Assembly: GCA_002050365.1 (NCBI GenBank) | Contig: MWYZ01000080.1 | Coordinates: 1 to 64,000, forward strand | Reading direction: 5' to 3' | From: Acidobacteria bacterium 28-1 | GTDB taxonomy: Bacteria; Acidobacteriota; Blastocatellia; Pyrinomonadales; Pyrinomonadaceae | DNA length: 64,000 nt | Shown: in pieces, positions 1 to 6,056 of the stretch | Numbering within the stretch: the first letter of the stretch is position 1 | How the letters are laid out: every line of letters begins with the position of its first letter | The notes under the pieces: model-generated | What the model was told of the DNA's origin: nothing | Databases searched by the model: none | What the model saw: the letters and a program-made list of their open reading frames with translations, nothing else | Translations under genes and position numbers: made by a program

Positions 1-120
1 AATGATGTGCTAGTGGCACAAAGACAAAAACGCAAAGGAATGTCGTGGTCAAAGAATGGCTCAAGAAATTTAGCAATCGTGACGGCACATCTCAATCAAG
101 GCACGAATTATTTACAGTAA
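1..120 (+). pseudogene. C-terminal tail of a transposase-like protein, cut by window edge
   Basis: Frame 1 is open from base 1 to a TAA at 118-120 and encodes about 39 residues. The string KRKGMSWSKNGSRNLA resembles the C-terminal region of several IS transposases (UPF0236/ISLre2-like or ISKra4-like tails carry similar 'G-M-S-W-S' segments). It is followed at once by a PIN-domain remnant in another frame, as expected where an IS end has landed in a toxin gene. The 5' part is outside the window, so the family is not settled. Confidence 0.4.
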
Positions 121-284
121 CTAAAAATATGTCGGCAACCGTCCTGCAAAATGACGCGCTGATTGCTCGCAGCGAATACACGCACGATTGTTTTGTGGTC
201 ACGGAAAACGTGAAAGATTTTTCTCTTTTGCAAAAAGTGATGCCGAAGCTCGAAGTGATTCCAGCCGCCGATTTTTTCAGTTAA
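121..284 (+). pseudogene. PIN-domain toxin remnant (3' end only)
   Basis: The last ~50 codons of the ORF ending at 284 read NDALIARSEYTHDCFVVTEN followed by VKDFSLL. This matches the C-terminal part of VapC-like PIN domains: the 'NDALIA' helix, then 'vvTrNvkDF' with the last acidic active-site residue. The N-terminal half, with the first catalytic Asp, is missing. Upstream of about base 121 the sequence belongs to a transposase-like reading frame, so the ATG at 45 is not a credible start. I infer an IS-truncated toxin gene; no antitoxin partner is visible. Confidence 0.5.
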
Positions 285-610
285 AATCCGCGTGAGCTGC
301 ACATTGCGCAATGGTCACAAGGCTTGGCTGTCGGTTCATACGGGCAAGCCTTTTCCGTTTGCGAAGCATTGATAGTTTCGTCGGCGAGTTCTTCGAGGTC
401 GGCAAATTTTTCCTGGCTGGAATGAAATGATTTGTAATTTGGGACTTGGGATTTGGGATTTTGAATGGCAATTTGCAATTCGATGCGGTCTAATCTTTCA
501 TTAATTTTTTCGAGGCTAGATTGTAGAGAATAAAAATCAGCATTTTGCATTTCCGTTTGCAGGAGTCGCGCAATTTTTTCGGCAAGAATTTGAGTGTTTG
601 CGTTTTCCAT
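281..610 (-). CDS. small BMC-operon protein with a C-terminal four-cysteine motif
   Basis: 109 residues from ATG 610; the track's upstream start at 637 lies in repeat DNA. Residues ~1-50 are predicted helical/coiled (LEKINERLDRIELQ). A segment reading IQNPKSQVPNYKSF is translated intergenic-type repeat. The protein ends in CPYEPTAKPCDHCAMCSSRGF-like sequence, that is C-x8-C-x2-C-x2-C followed by SSRGF, suited to binding Fe-S or zinc. It is the last gene of the minus-strand microcompartment operon, 42 bases after a BMC-P gene. I do not recognise a named family. A redox or metal role for the compartment is inference; a targeting tail is the alternative. Confidence 0.6.
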   Translation of the reverse strand: MENANTQILAEKIARLLQTEMQNADFYSLQSSLEKINERLDRIELQIAIQNPKSQVPNYKSFHSSQEKFADLEELADETINASQTEKACPYEPTAKPCDHCAMCSSRGF

Positions 611-619
611 CTTTAGATT

Positions 620-643
620 TGTAATTTGAAATCTCAAATTACA
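620..643. repeat. short hairpin between BMC-P and Cys-tail genes
   Basis: TGTAATTTGA / TCAAATTACA are perfect inverted arms of 10 bases around a 4-base loop. They lie directly upstream of the small Cys-tail gene on the minus strand. The words are the same 'AATTTG' type used in other intergenic hairpins of this window. Confidence 0.6.
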
Positions 644-652
644 GAAAATCGG

Positions 653-937
653 CTATTTTTCATTCGGCAATAAATCGATATAATCAACCACGCCGACAAT
701 CGCCGAATCAATCGCCGCGCCCGCTTTGCCCGTCGAAGCGGTTGACGCGCTCCAGCCTTCCTGCACGATTAAAACCGTATCGCCAATTCCAGCCGAAACC
801 GAATCGAGCGCAAGACAAGTGTAATCCATATCCGCACCTTCGGGCGTGATTTGCCGACAAAGCATCACCCGCGAACCTTCATAACGCTGATTCTTTTGCG
901 TGGCGACGACGTTTCCGATAACTTTTGCAAGAAGCAT
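653..937 (-). CDS. BMC-P pentameric vertex protein (EutN/CcmL family)
   Basis: 94 residues, the usual size. It begins MLLAKVIGNVVATQKN, the family's opening strand, and ends in the typical 'DSAIVGVVDYIDL' segment. BMC-P proteins form pentamers that cap the vertices of the polyhedral microcompartment shell. This is the third of three non-identical BMC-P genes in the operon, after a hairpin-containing spacer of 72 bases. Having three different vertex proteins is known for the fucose/rhamnose-type loci of Planctomycetes and Verrucomicrobia, which fits the neighbouring aldolase. Confidence 0.92.
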   Translation of the reverse strand: MLLAKVIGNVVATQKNQRYEGSRVMLCRQITPEGADMDYTCLALDSVSAGIGDTVLIVQEGWSASTASTGKAGAAIDSAIVGVVDYIDLLPNEK

Positions 938-949
938 TTTTTATAATTG

Positions 950-1015
950 ATAGTGGATAATGGATAATGAAAATCATTCGCGCAAACATTATCCATTATC
1001 CATTATCCACTATCC
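950..1015. repeat. heptanucleotide hairpin between two BMC-P genes
   Basis: The left arm ATAGTGGATAATGGATAATG and right arm CATTATCCATTATCCACTAT (with an extra repeat unit) are inverted tandem copies of a GGATAAT-type heptamer. The right arm overlaps the 3' end of the upstream BMC-P gene (minus strand) and supplies its TAG stop. In the transcript it would fold into a long stem between two shell-protein cistrons. Confidence 0.75.
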
Positions 1016-1288
1016 GTTATTAAAGACGTGCGAATCTGAATCAACAATTCCGACAATCGTACAATCGGTCGGTGTCGAATCGCGTTTAAAAGGAAAGCTC
1101 GCTTCTTTGCCGCGACACCAGAAAACCAATTCGCCCGCGCCCGCGCCAACCGCGTCGAGCGCGACTTGCGGTTTACCTTTCGGTTTCAAATTAGCGTCCA
1201 AAGTTTGCACGATTAAAAACTTGCGCCCTTCGAGCGATTCGTTTTTGACGGTTGCGACAACCGTTCCGATGACGCGAGCTAACTGCAT
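1010..1288 (-). CDS. BMC-P pentameric vertex protein (EutN/CcmL family)
   Basis: 92 residues beginning MQLARVIGTVVATVKNESLEG, with the conserved 'VALDAVGAGAGELVFWCRG' core strand-loop and a 'DCTIVGIVD' ending. It is a vertex pentamer of the microcompartment shell. It starts with no intergenic base after the DoxX gene (stop at 1289), so the two are translationally close. The last codons and the stop fall in the hairpin repeat that follows. Sequence divergence from the other two BMC-P proteins suggests they are not interchangeable. Confidence 0.92.
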   Translation of the reverse strand: MQLARVIGTVVATVKNESLEGRKFLIVQTLDANLKPKGKPQVALDAVGAGAGELVFWCRGKEASFPFKRDSTPTDCTIVGIVDSDSHVFNNG

Positions 1289-1690
1289 TTAATTTTTAAT
1301 TTTGCCGAAATGCGAAACTGCCAACGTGATAAAAACTGCAATGAGCAAAACGCTGTATTCCGCGCCATTTTTGCCTGCGCCGACGACAAACCAGCCTTCT
1401 TTCAAATGAACGAGTAAAATTCCGCACAACAGGTGAACGGCGAAAATTATCGCCAACGGCGCGACGTAACGACCAATTGCCAGAAGAACGCTCCCGACAA
1501 TTTCAAAACTCGTGATTGCCCACGCTAGATAAAAGCCAAGCGGAAAATTATTAAGCGTTAAGAATTCGCCAAAGTCATCTACAATTCCGAAATAAATTCG
1601 CGCAATTCCGTGAATCAACATTAATAATGCGACAGTAATTCGCAAGAAAATCAACGCAAAATTTCGGCTTTGTTCAACCTTCATTTTCAT
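1289..1690 (-). CDS. DoxX-family small integral membrane protein
   Basis: 133 residues with four predicted membrane segments (about 12-33, 50-68, 72-95 and 108-127) and the DoxX-type opening FLRITVALLMLIHGIARIYFG. DoxX/YphA-type proteins are quinone- or respiration-associated membrane proteins whose exact roles vary. The start overlaps the end of the upstream BMC-P by 17 bases (an alternative ATG at 1684 gives 11), and the stop abuts the next BMC-P start. It is therefore embedded inside the shell-protein run, an unusual place for a membrane protein. A link between compartment metabolism and the membrane is inference only. Confidence 0.82.
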   Translation of the reverse strand: MKMKVEQSRNFALIFLRITVALLMLIHGIARIYFGIVDDFGEFLTLNNFPLGFYLAWAITSFEIVGSVLLAIGRYVAPLAIIFAVHLLCGILLVHLKEGWFVVGAGKNGAEYSVLLIAVFITLAVSHFGKIKN

Positions 1691-1952
1691 TCACATCAAT
1701 CGTATCAATCACGCCGACAATCGCCGAATCAACCGGACAATCTTTGTTGCCTTCCGCCAAACGCGCCGACGAACCGGCAACAATCAAAACTTTCTCGTGA
1801 AAGCCCGCGCCGACCGTATCAACCGCAACGACATAACCGCTCTGGTCTGTGCCGTCGAGATTTAACGGCTTGACGATGAGAAGTTTTTTACCGGAAAGCC
1901 TTTCGTCCTTTTGCGTGGCGACGACTGTTCCTAAGATTCTGGCAATTATCAT
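1674..1952 (-). CDS. BMC-P pentameric vertex protein (EutN/CcmL family)
   Basis: 92 residues, MIIARILGTVVATQKDERL at the start and 'DSAIVGVIDTIDV' near the end; the middle carries 'VAVDTVGAGFHEKVLIV'. It is the first of the three vertex proteins in transcription order, directly downstream of the BMC-H gene and separated from it by a hairpin repeat. Its 3' end overlaps the DoxX start. Family assignment is firm; the substrate of the compartment is not determined by this protein. Confidence 0.92.
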   Translation of the reverse strand: MIIARILGTVVATQKDERLSGKKLLIVKPLNLDGTDQSGYVVAVDTVGAGFHEKVLIVAGSSARLAEGNKDCPVDSAIVGVIDTIDVNENEG

Positions 1953-1955
1953 TTT

Positions 1956-2030
1956 AGTGAATAGTAAATAGTGAAAAGTGAATAGTCGAGAACAAAAACT
2001 TTTCGCTATTCACTTTTCGCTTTTCACTTA
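1956..2030. repeat. heptanucleotide hairpin between BMC-H and first BMC-P
   Basis: AGTGAATAGTAAATAGTGAAAAGTGAATAG (left) faces CTATTCACTTTTCGCTTTTCACTTA (right): degenerate tandem heptamers of the GTGAATA/GTGAAAA kind in inverted orientation. The right arm includes the TAA of the BMC-H gene. Such a stem between the major facet protein and the minor vertex protein could affect their relative mRNA levels (inference). Confidence 0.7.
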
Positions 2031-2306
2031 TTTAAGTCCAAGCGGTAAAACATCGTCAACGCTGCCGTGCGGACGCGGAATAACGTGGACGCTAACGAGT
2101 TCGCCGACCCGCCGCGCCGCCGCCGCGCCTGCGTCGGTTGCCGCTTTGACCGCCGCGACATCGCCGCGCACGATCGCCGTTACAAAACCCGCGCCGATTT
2201 TTTCGTATCCGACGAGATTTACATTCGCGGCTTTAACCATCGCGTCTGCCGCTTCAATCATCGCCACCAAACCTTTACATTCAACCATTCCTAATGCTTC
2301 TTGCAT
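2028..2306 (-). CDS. BMC-H hexameric shell protein (PduA/EutM-like)
   Basis: 92 residues with a single BMC domain: residues 5-25 ([19 protein letters not shown]), pore loop IGAGF at 37-41, then '[19 protein letters not shown]' and '[10 protein letters not shown]'. BMC-H hexamers tile the facets of the shell and their central pore passes metabolites. A good ribosome site (AGGAGA, 7 bases before ATG) fits a highly expressed structural protein. It is the only BMC-H in the window; others may lie elsewhere. A short C-terminal tail, [12 protein letters not shown], follows the domain. Confidence 0.95.
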   Translation of the reverse strand: MQEALGMVECKGLVAMIEAADAMVKAANVNLVGYEKIGAGFVTAIVRGDVAAVKAATDAGAAAARRVGELVSVHVIPRPHGSVDDVLPLGLK

Positions 2307-2325
2307 TCAAGTTTCTCCTAAATTT

Positions 2326-2916
2326 TTATGATTCAAAAACAATTCCCAGATAAATTTCATCAACGCTCAAATCGCAATCGAGTGATTCGAGCCTTAGTGT
2401 TTCACCGTCAACATATTCACTTTGAAACCAAAATTTTTCGTTGTGTTTGGCGTAAAGAGTAACAAATTTCTTTATTTGCGAAACTAAAATATATTCCCGC
2501 AAACTTTCGATTGATTTATATGCTTTAAATTTTTCTTCTCTATCGTAATTTTCAGTCGAAGGCGAAAGAACTTCGACAATTAAAGTCGGATTGACGAGCA
2601 ATCTCGATTTTCCTAAATCTTCGTAAATCGGCTCTCCACACAAAGCTGAAACATCACCGAAACGATACGGTAACATTGCCGGAACTTTTATTCTCACATC
2701 GGATTGAAAAACCAAACAACCTTTTGGATTTAACTCTCTACGCAACAAAAAAATAATTTGACTTCCCAAAAGCGAATGTTCGGGACTTCCGCCGCTCATC
2801 TCAATCACTTCGCCGTCAAAGTATTCGTAACGTCCTTCGGCGTTAAAATCAAACTCCAGATATTCTTCCAGAGACATTTGTTGACTTGTAATCGGAATCG
2901 CAGACATAACTTTCAT
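2326..2916 (-). CDS. Uma2-family (DUF820) PD-(D/E)xK nuclease-like protein
   Basis: 196 residues. The family signature is clear: MSLEEYLEF near the start, 'GRYEYFDGEVIEMSGGSPEHS', a 'DVSALCGEPIYED' strand, then 'PTLIVEVLSPSTENYDREEKFKAYKSI', giving the acidic and Lys active-site residues of the restriction-endonuclease fold. Family members are abundant and scattered in Acidobacteria and cyanobacteria; their function is largely unknown. The start overlaps the aldolase stop (ATGA, 4 bases) and the gene lies between the aldolase and BMC-H. It is probably a passenger insertion rather than a compartment component. Confidence 0.85.
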   Translation of the reverse strand: MKVMSAIPITSQQMSLEEYLEFDFNAEGRYEYFDGEVIEMSGGSPEHSLLGSQIIFLLRRELNPKGCLVFQSDVRIKVPAMLPYRFGDVSALCGEPIYEDLGKSRLLVNPTLIVEVLSPSTENYDREEKFKAYKSIESLREYILVSQIKKFVTLYAKHNEKFWFQSEYVDGETLRLESLDCDLSVDEIYLGIVFES

Positions 2917-3713
2917 CCAATGTTAGCGGCTTGCGCCAGCAGTTCAATCAGTTCTTCGCGCGTGAAAGAAATTTTTTCACCGTTCGAGTTTCCATCATTT
3001 ACCGATTCCGCGTCAAGCGAACATTTTATATCAGTGTGTTCTAAGTATCCGCACGTCTGACATCTGGCTGCTTGGGTTAAATAACCGGCTTTCTCTCTGA
3101 TGTTAATAAGTTTTTCGATAGCGTCTTTCGGTAGATCATTTGCGCCGCCGAGAGTTTTAGCGAGGATAGCAATTTTCGCCGTATGCTCTAAAGTTTCTAA
3201 TCTATCGAAGGCTTGCCACAAATCTTCGCCATACGCGACCGCACCGTGATTCGCCATCAAAAGCGCGTTATGATGCGCGACGAACGGCTTCATTGATTCG
3301 GTTAATTCGCTCGTCGAGGGCGTTCCGTAATCGGTTAAAGGAACACAACCCAAAGTTAAAATAACTTCCGAAAGAATCGGCGCGTCAATCGCTAAACCCG
3401 CAACGGAAAACGCCGTTCCGTGCGGCGGATGCGCGTGGCAGACGGCGTTGATGTCGGGACGCATTTTGTAAATAAGCAGGTGCATCGCCAGTTCTGACGA
3501 CGCTTTTTTGTCGTTCAAAGCCTTACCGTCCAAAGCGGTTAAAGCTAAACCGTCTTCGGTCATTCGCCCTTTTGAAACTTGCGTCGGCGTGGCGAGAATT
3601 CGATTTTCGTCTAGGCGAATGCTGACGTTGCCATCGGAAGACACGACATAGCTTCGCTCATAGAGCAATTTCCCGACTTCGATAATAAGTTTTCGCGCCT
3701 CTCTCTCGTCCAT
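2913..3713 (-). CDS. class II aldolase (fuculose/rhamnulose-phosphate aldolase type) with putative BMC encapsulation peptide
   Basis: 266 residues. The class II aldolase/adducin fold spans about 1-200, with catalytic Glu74 (SSELAMH), zinc ligands His93 and His95 (HAHPPHG) and His156 (MANHG). Such enzymes split fuculose-1-P or rhamnulose-1-P to dihydroxyacetone phosphate and lactaldehyde, the toxic aldehyde kept inside the shell. After the enzyme comes a linker with Cys208-x2-Cys211 and Cys221. A final amphipathic helix, FTREELIELLAQAANIG, has the look of an encapsulation peptide. Known fucose/rhamnose compartments carry such tails on this aldolase. It starts directly after the preceding gene's stop. 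The exact sugar phosphate is not provable here. Confidence 0.88.
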   Translation of the reverse strand: MDEREARKLIIEVGKLLYERSYVVSSDGNVSIRLDENRILATPTQVSKGRMTEDGLALTALDGKALNDKKASSELAMHLLIYKMRPDINAVCHAHPPHGTAFSVAGLAIDAPILSEVILTLGCVPLTDYGTPSTSELTESMKPFVAHHNALLMANHGAVAYGEDLWQAFDRLETLEHTAKIAILAKTLGGANDLPKDAIEKLINIREKAGYLTQAARCQTCGYLEHTDIKCSLDAESVNDGNSNGEKISFTREELIELLAQAANIG

Positions 3714-4127
3714 TTAGTATTCGACACAGTTCTCGATGTAAAGTAAATTGTGAATTGCTTTTGACTCGCGTTGTAAAAATCCCATCCCTTTTATCACTTT
3801 TTCTAAACTTCTTATTTGACTATCAAGTTCCTTGAGTTCTTGACGATAGTTTTCTCCCTTTCGAGAGGAATTTTTATAGTGTCTAAAAATCGCTTTTGAT
3901 TTTGCTATTTCCTTTGTGAGGTCATTGTAGGTTTTATAATCAAAATACTTTTTGCATTGAGTCTCCGCCAAATTATTTTTTATTTCTTTTGGCTCAAATG
4001 AAACAATTATTTGCTTAATCTCATTTGGTTGAATTTCGTTTGCAGCAAACCAATTAGAAACCGTTAATCCGAGCAAAAAAGTCAAACAAAATGTAAAAAT
4101 TCTTATTCTGACATTGTTAAAGCACAT
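3714..4127 (-). CDS. small membrane-anchored protein of unknown function
   Basis: 137 residues from ATG 4127, chosen because AGGAGG lies 5 bases upstream; the track start at 4268 lies in repeat DNA. An N-terminal hydrophobic segment (about 8-26, FTFCLTFLLGLTVSNWFAA) is an uncleaved signal or anchor. The remainder is helical and charged and ends in NCVEY. It abuts the aldolase start, so it may be co-transcribed with the BMC operon. Not recognised; it shares the anchor style of the neighbouring 113-residue protein and of the TonB-domain protein at 8566. Confidence 0.6.
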   Translation of the reverse strand: MCFNNVRIRIFTFCLTFLLGLTVSNWFAANEIQPNEIKQIIVSFEPKEIKNNLAETQCKKYFDYKTYNDLTKEIAKSKAIFRHYKNSSRKGENYRQELKELDSQIRSLEKVIKGMGFLQRESKAIHNLLYIENCVEY

Positions 4128-4147
4128 AACTTCCTCCTCACAAAAAT

Positions 4148-4217
4148 TAAACCACAGATTAACACAATTAAACGGCGATGAGAAAATCTTTGTCCGTTTG
4201 TGTTTATCTGTGGTTAA
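4148..4217. repeat. imperfect hairpin repeat (ACCACAGAT type)
   Basis: AAACCACAGATTAACAC and GTGTTTATCTGTGGTTAA face each other about 30 bases apart. The 'ACCACAGAT...ATCTGTGGT' word is a common intergenic repeat style in Acidobacteria and Planctomycetes. It lies between two small secreted-protein genes on the minus strand. Confidence 0.6.
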
Positions 4218-4236
4218 TTCTTCCGTATCTAAAAAG

Positions 4237-4578
4237 TTATTTGACTCGACGCGGTTCACTAATACCATCCGACCCTAGAGTATTCGGTATCGGTGGCGGA
4301 ACAAACTCGCCCATACCGTCACTATTCAACTCATAGGTTGCCGAAAACCTATCAATCTTTCGCTGCGCTTCGTTTCTCAGACGAAGATTTTCATCGCGCA
4401 ATTGTTGATTTTCAAGTTCCATTTGACGGTCATACTGCTGATGATTTCTTTTCCAATTACGGCTTTTGAATTGAAAGCTCGGCGCGGCAACCGTAACAAA
4501 GAAACTGGCAACAAACAGTCCCACGGCAAACGTTAAGAAAAATGGAACGATTCTTTTCACAAATCCTTTACAACACAT
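4237..4578 (-). CDS. small membrane-anchored coiled-coil protein of unknown function
   Basis: 113 residues. The N-terminus MCCKGFVKRIVPFFLTFAVG has a basic patch and an anchor helix (~10-32), then a charged coiled-coil with LENQQLRDENLRLRNEAQRK (~55-75), and a Pro-rich end (VPPPIPNTLG). A GAGAGG ribosome site lies upstream. The anchor is of a kind seen in TonB-like proteins of this group, but no TonB domain follows, so it may be a truncated relative. It sits between rex and the BMC operon on the same strand. Confidence 0.55.
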   Translation of the reverse strand: MCCKGFVKRIVPFFLTFAVGLFVASFFVTVAAPSFQFKSRNWKRNHQQYDRQMELENQQLRDENLRLRNEAQRKIDRFSATYELNSDGMGEFVPPPIPNTLGSDGISEPRRVK

Positions 4579-4646
4579 AAAATTTACCTCTCGATTATTT
4601 AAAAATTATTGCTACTTATAATAGCGTAAAAAACGGCGAAAAAGTT

Positions 4647-5294
4647 TCAATTTTTCCCGTTGGAATTTGTCGGCTGCGCCAAAAAATATGAAAGGCTTTC
4701 AAGCGAAATCGTCAAATCAACAGTTTTTACTTTCACATCTCCTTCAACCTTCAACGGTGTCGGCGCAAAATTCATCACCGCTTTGATTCCCGCTTTCGTA
4801 ATTATTTCCAAAACGCTTTGGGCAACCGCCGCGGGAACGGCGATGACTGCAACATCTATCTTATCTCTTTTGGCGATGCGAGCAAAGTCTTTGATGTCAA
4901 AAATCTCCACGTCGCCAATCTTCTGTCCGATTTTCTCTTTGTCTGCATCAAACATCGCGGCAACCGAGAAATTCGTCTGCGTTAGACCGTAATAATCCGC
5001 CAAAGCTGTTCCAAGTCTTCCCGCGCCGATAATCGCTACGCAATGTTCTGTATTGAGTCCGAGAATTTTTGTCAAATGCTCGCGCAACTCATCAACGTAA
5101 TATCCGACACCGCGCACACCAAACTCACCGAAATACGCCAAATCCTTGCGAATCTGCGCCGAATTTAAATGAAAACGCTTTGCCAAACCGTCGGATGACA
5201 CTGTTTTTACATTTTCCGCCGCTAGTGCGTTCAGACAGCGCAAGTAGATGCTCATCCGGTTAGTGGTTAATTCAGATATTTTTTCGACCTTCAT
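4647..5294 (-). CDS. rex: redox-sensing transcriptional repressor Rex
   Basis: 215 residues from ATG 5294 (MKVEKISELTTNR); the longer track start adds 22 unlikely residues. An N-terminal winged helix has the Rex signature 'LNSAQIRKDLAYFGEFGVRGVGYYV'. A Rossmann NAD(H)-binding core follows with 'AIIGAGRLGTALADY', then a C-terminal domain-swap helix. Rex dimers release DNA when the NADH/NAD+ ratio rises and so control fermentation and respiration genes. It lies just upstream of the BMC operon on the same strand, so a redox input to that operon is possible. I found no clear Rex operator by eye. Confidence 0.92.
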   Translation of the reverse strand: MKVEKISELTTNRMSIYLRCLNALAAENVKTVSSDGLAKRFHLNSAQIRKDLAYFGEFGVRGVGYYVDELREHLTKILGLNTEHCVAIIGAGRLGTALADYYGLTQTNFSVAAMFDADKEKIGQKIGDVEIFDIKDFARIAKRDKIDVAVIAVPAAVAQSVLEIITKAGIKAVMNFAPTPLKVEGDVKVKTVDLTISLESLSYFLAQPTNSNGKN

Positions 5295-5374
5295 CTCTAT
5301 TAAAAGATTATATTCTTTAAACGTAAAAAGTGAAAAACTTCGCAACCTAATGATGAGCAAAAAGTTTTGTGTCG

Positions 5375-5423
5375 TTGCCCTTAAAATGAATATCTTTTAC
5401 AATTTATGTTTCAAGCGTGAAAC
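5375..5423 (+). promoter_or_regulatory. putative promoter plus palindromic operator upstream of the 5440 gene
   Basis: TTGCCC (5375-5380), a 17-base spacer and TACAAT (5398-5403) make a plausible sigma-70 promoter. The expected transcription start falls at the palindrome GTTTCA-AGCG-TGAAAC (5408-5423), just before the AGGAGG ribosome site. A dyad over the start site suggests repression, perhaps autoregulation. Seen by eye only. Confidence 0.45.
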
Positions 5424-5439
5424 GCTAGGAGGCAAAAAT

Positions 5440-5718
5440 ATGTCCAACACGACTTCGGAAAAACCCAGATTCAGCGAGTTGACCGAACTCGGTATCAAAT
5501 TTTATAAAGAGAAATTAAAACCTTTGCTTGAACCCGACCATAATGGCGAATTTGTCGCCATCGAGCCTTATTCGGGCAAATATTTTTTGGATAAAGACAG
5601 CACTCAGGTTGCGCTTAAAGCTCTGGCTGAAATGCCTGATAAAAAATTTTATTTTGCGCGAATCGGTTATGAATATGCTCATAAAATCGGAGGCTCGTGG
5701 TTGAAGAAAAAGGCATAG
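5440..5718 (+). CDS. small protein partnered with an aspartic-protease-like gene
   Basis: 92 residues from ATG 5440, preceded by AGGAGG; the track start at 5248 is inside rex. The sequence has no signal peptide or membrane segment. Motifs such as 'GEFVAIEPYSGKYFLDKDSTQVALKALAEMPDKKFYFARIGYEYAHKIGG' resemble the small soluble partners (DUF5678-like, unsure) that precede clan AA aspartic proteases in cyanobacteria and Acidobacteria. It overlaps the protease gene by 22 bases, so the two are translationally coupled. Function unknown; a toxin-antitoxin-like pair has been the usual guess for such couples. Confidence 0.65.
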   Translation: MSNTTSEKPRFSELTELGIKFYKEKLKPLLEPDHNGEFVAIEPYSGKYFLDKDSTQVALKALAEMPDKKFYFARIGYEYAHKIGGSWLKKKA

Positions 5719-6056
5719 TCAATGAAAATTTAGAAGCAGTTTTGCAAGTTCGGCTGACAAATGGAGCAACTATCGAATGCGTTCTCGACACGGGTTTTAA
5801 CGGCTCAATACTTTTACCGCGAGAATTTGTGGAAACTAATGCAATGCTTTTCGTCGGGCGCGAGAAAGTTATGATGGTTGAAGAAATTTCAACAGAGATT
5901 GATACGGCTATCGCGGAAGTAAATTGGCTTGACGAAGAATTTTCCATTCGTATATTCATTAGCGAAACTAACGAATCCCTAATCGGAACACAAATGCTCT
6001 CCGACACGCTTTTAGAAATTGATTACAAAAATCGAACAGTGAAAATTACAAAATGA
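5697..6056 (+). CDS. retropepsin-like clan AA aspartic protease
   Basis: 119 residues starting at GTG 5697 with GGAGG 3 bases before it. It has the catalytic loop 'CVLDTGFNGSILLP' (DTG motif, Asp at about 31) and the C-terminal 'LIGTQMLSDTLLEIDY' strand typical of single-domain retropepsin-like proteases, which act as homodimers. The gene overlaps its upstream partner and its stop overlaps the ruvA start (ATGA). The natural substrate is unknown; the tight coupling to the 92-residue partner suggests a two-gene module that was inserted upstream of ruvA. Confidence 0.8.
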   Translation: MVEEKGIVNENLEAVLQVRLTNGATIECVLDTGFNGSILLPREFVETNAMLFVGREKVMMVEEISTEIDTAIAEVNWLDEEFSIRIFISETNESLIGTQMLSDTLLEIDYKNRTVKITK

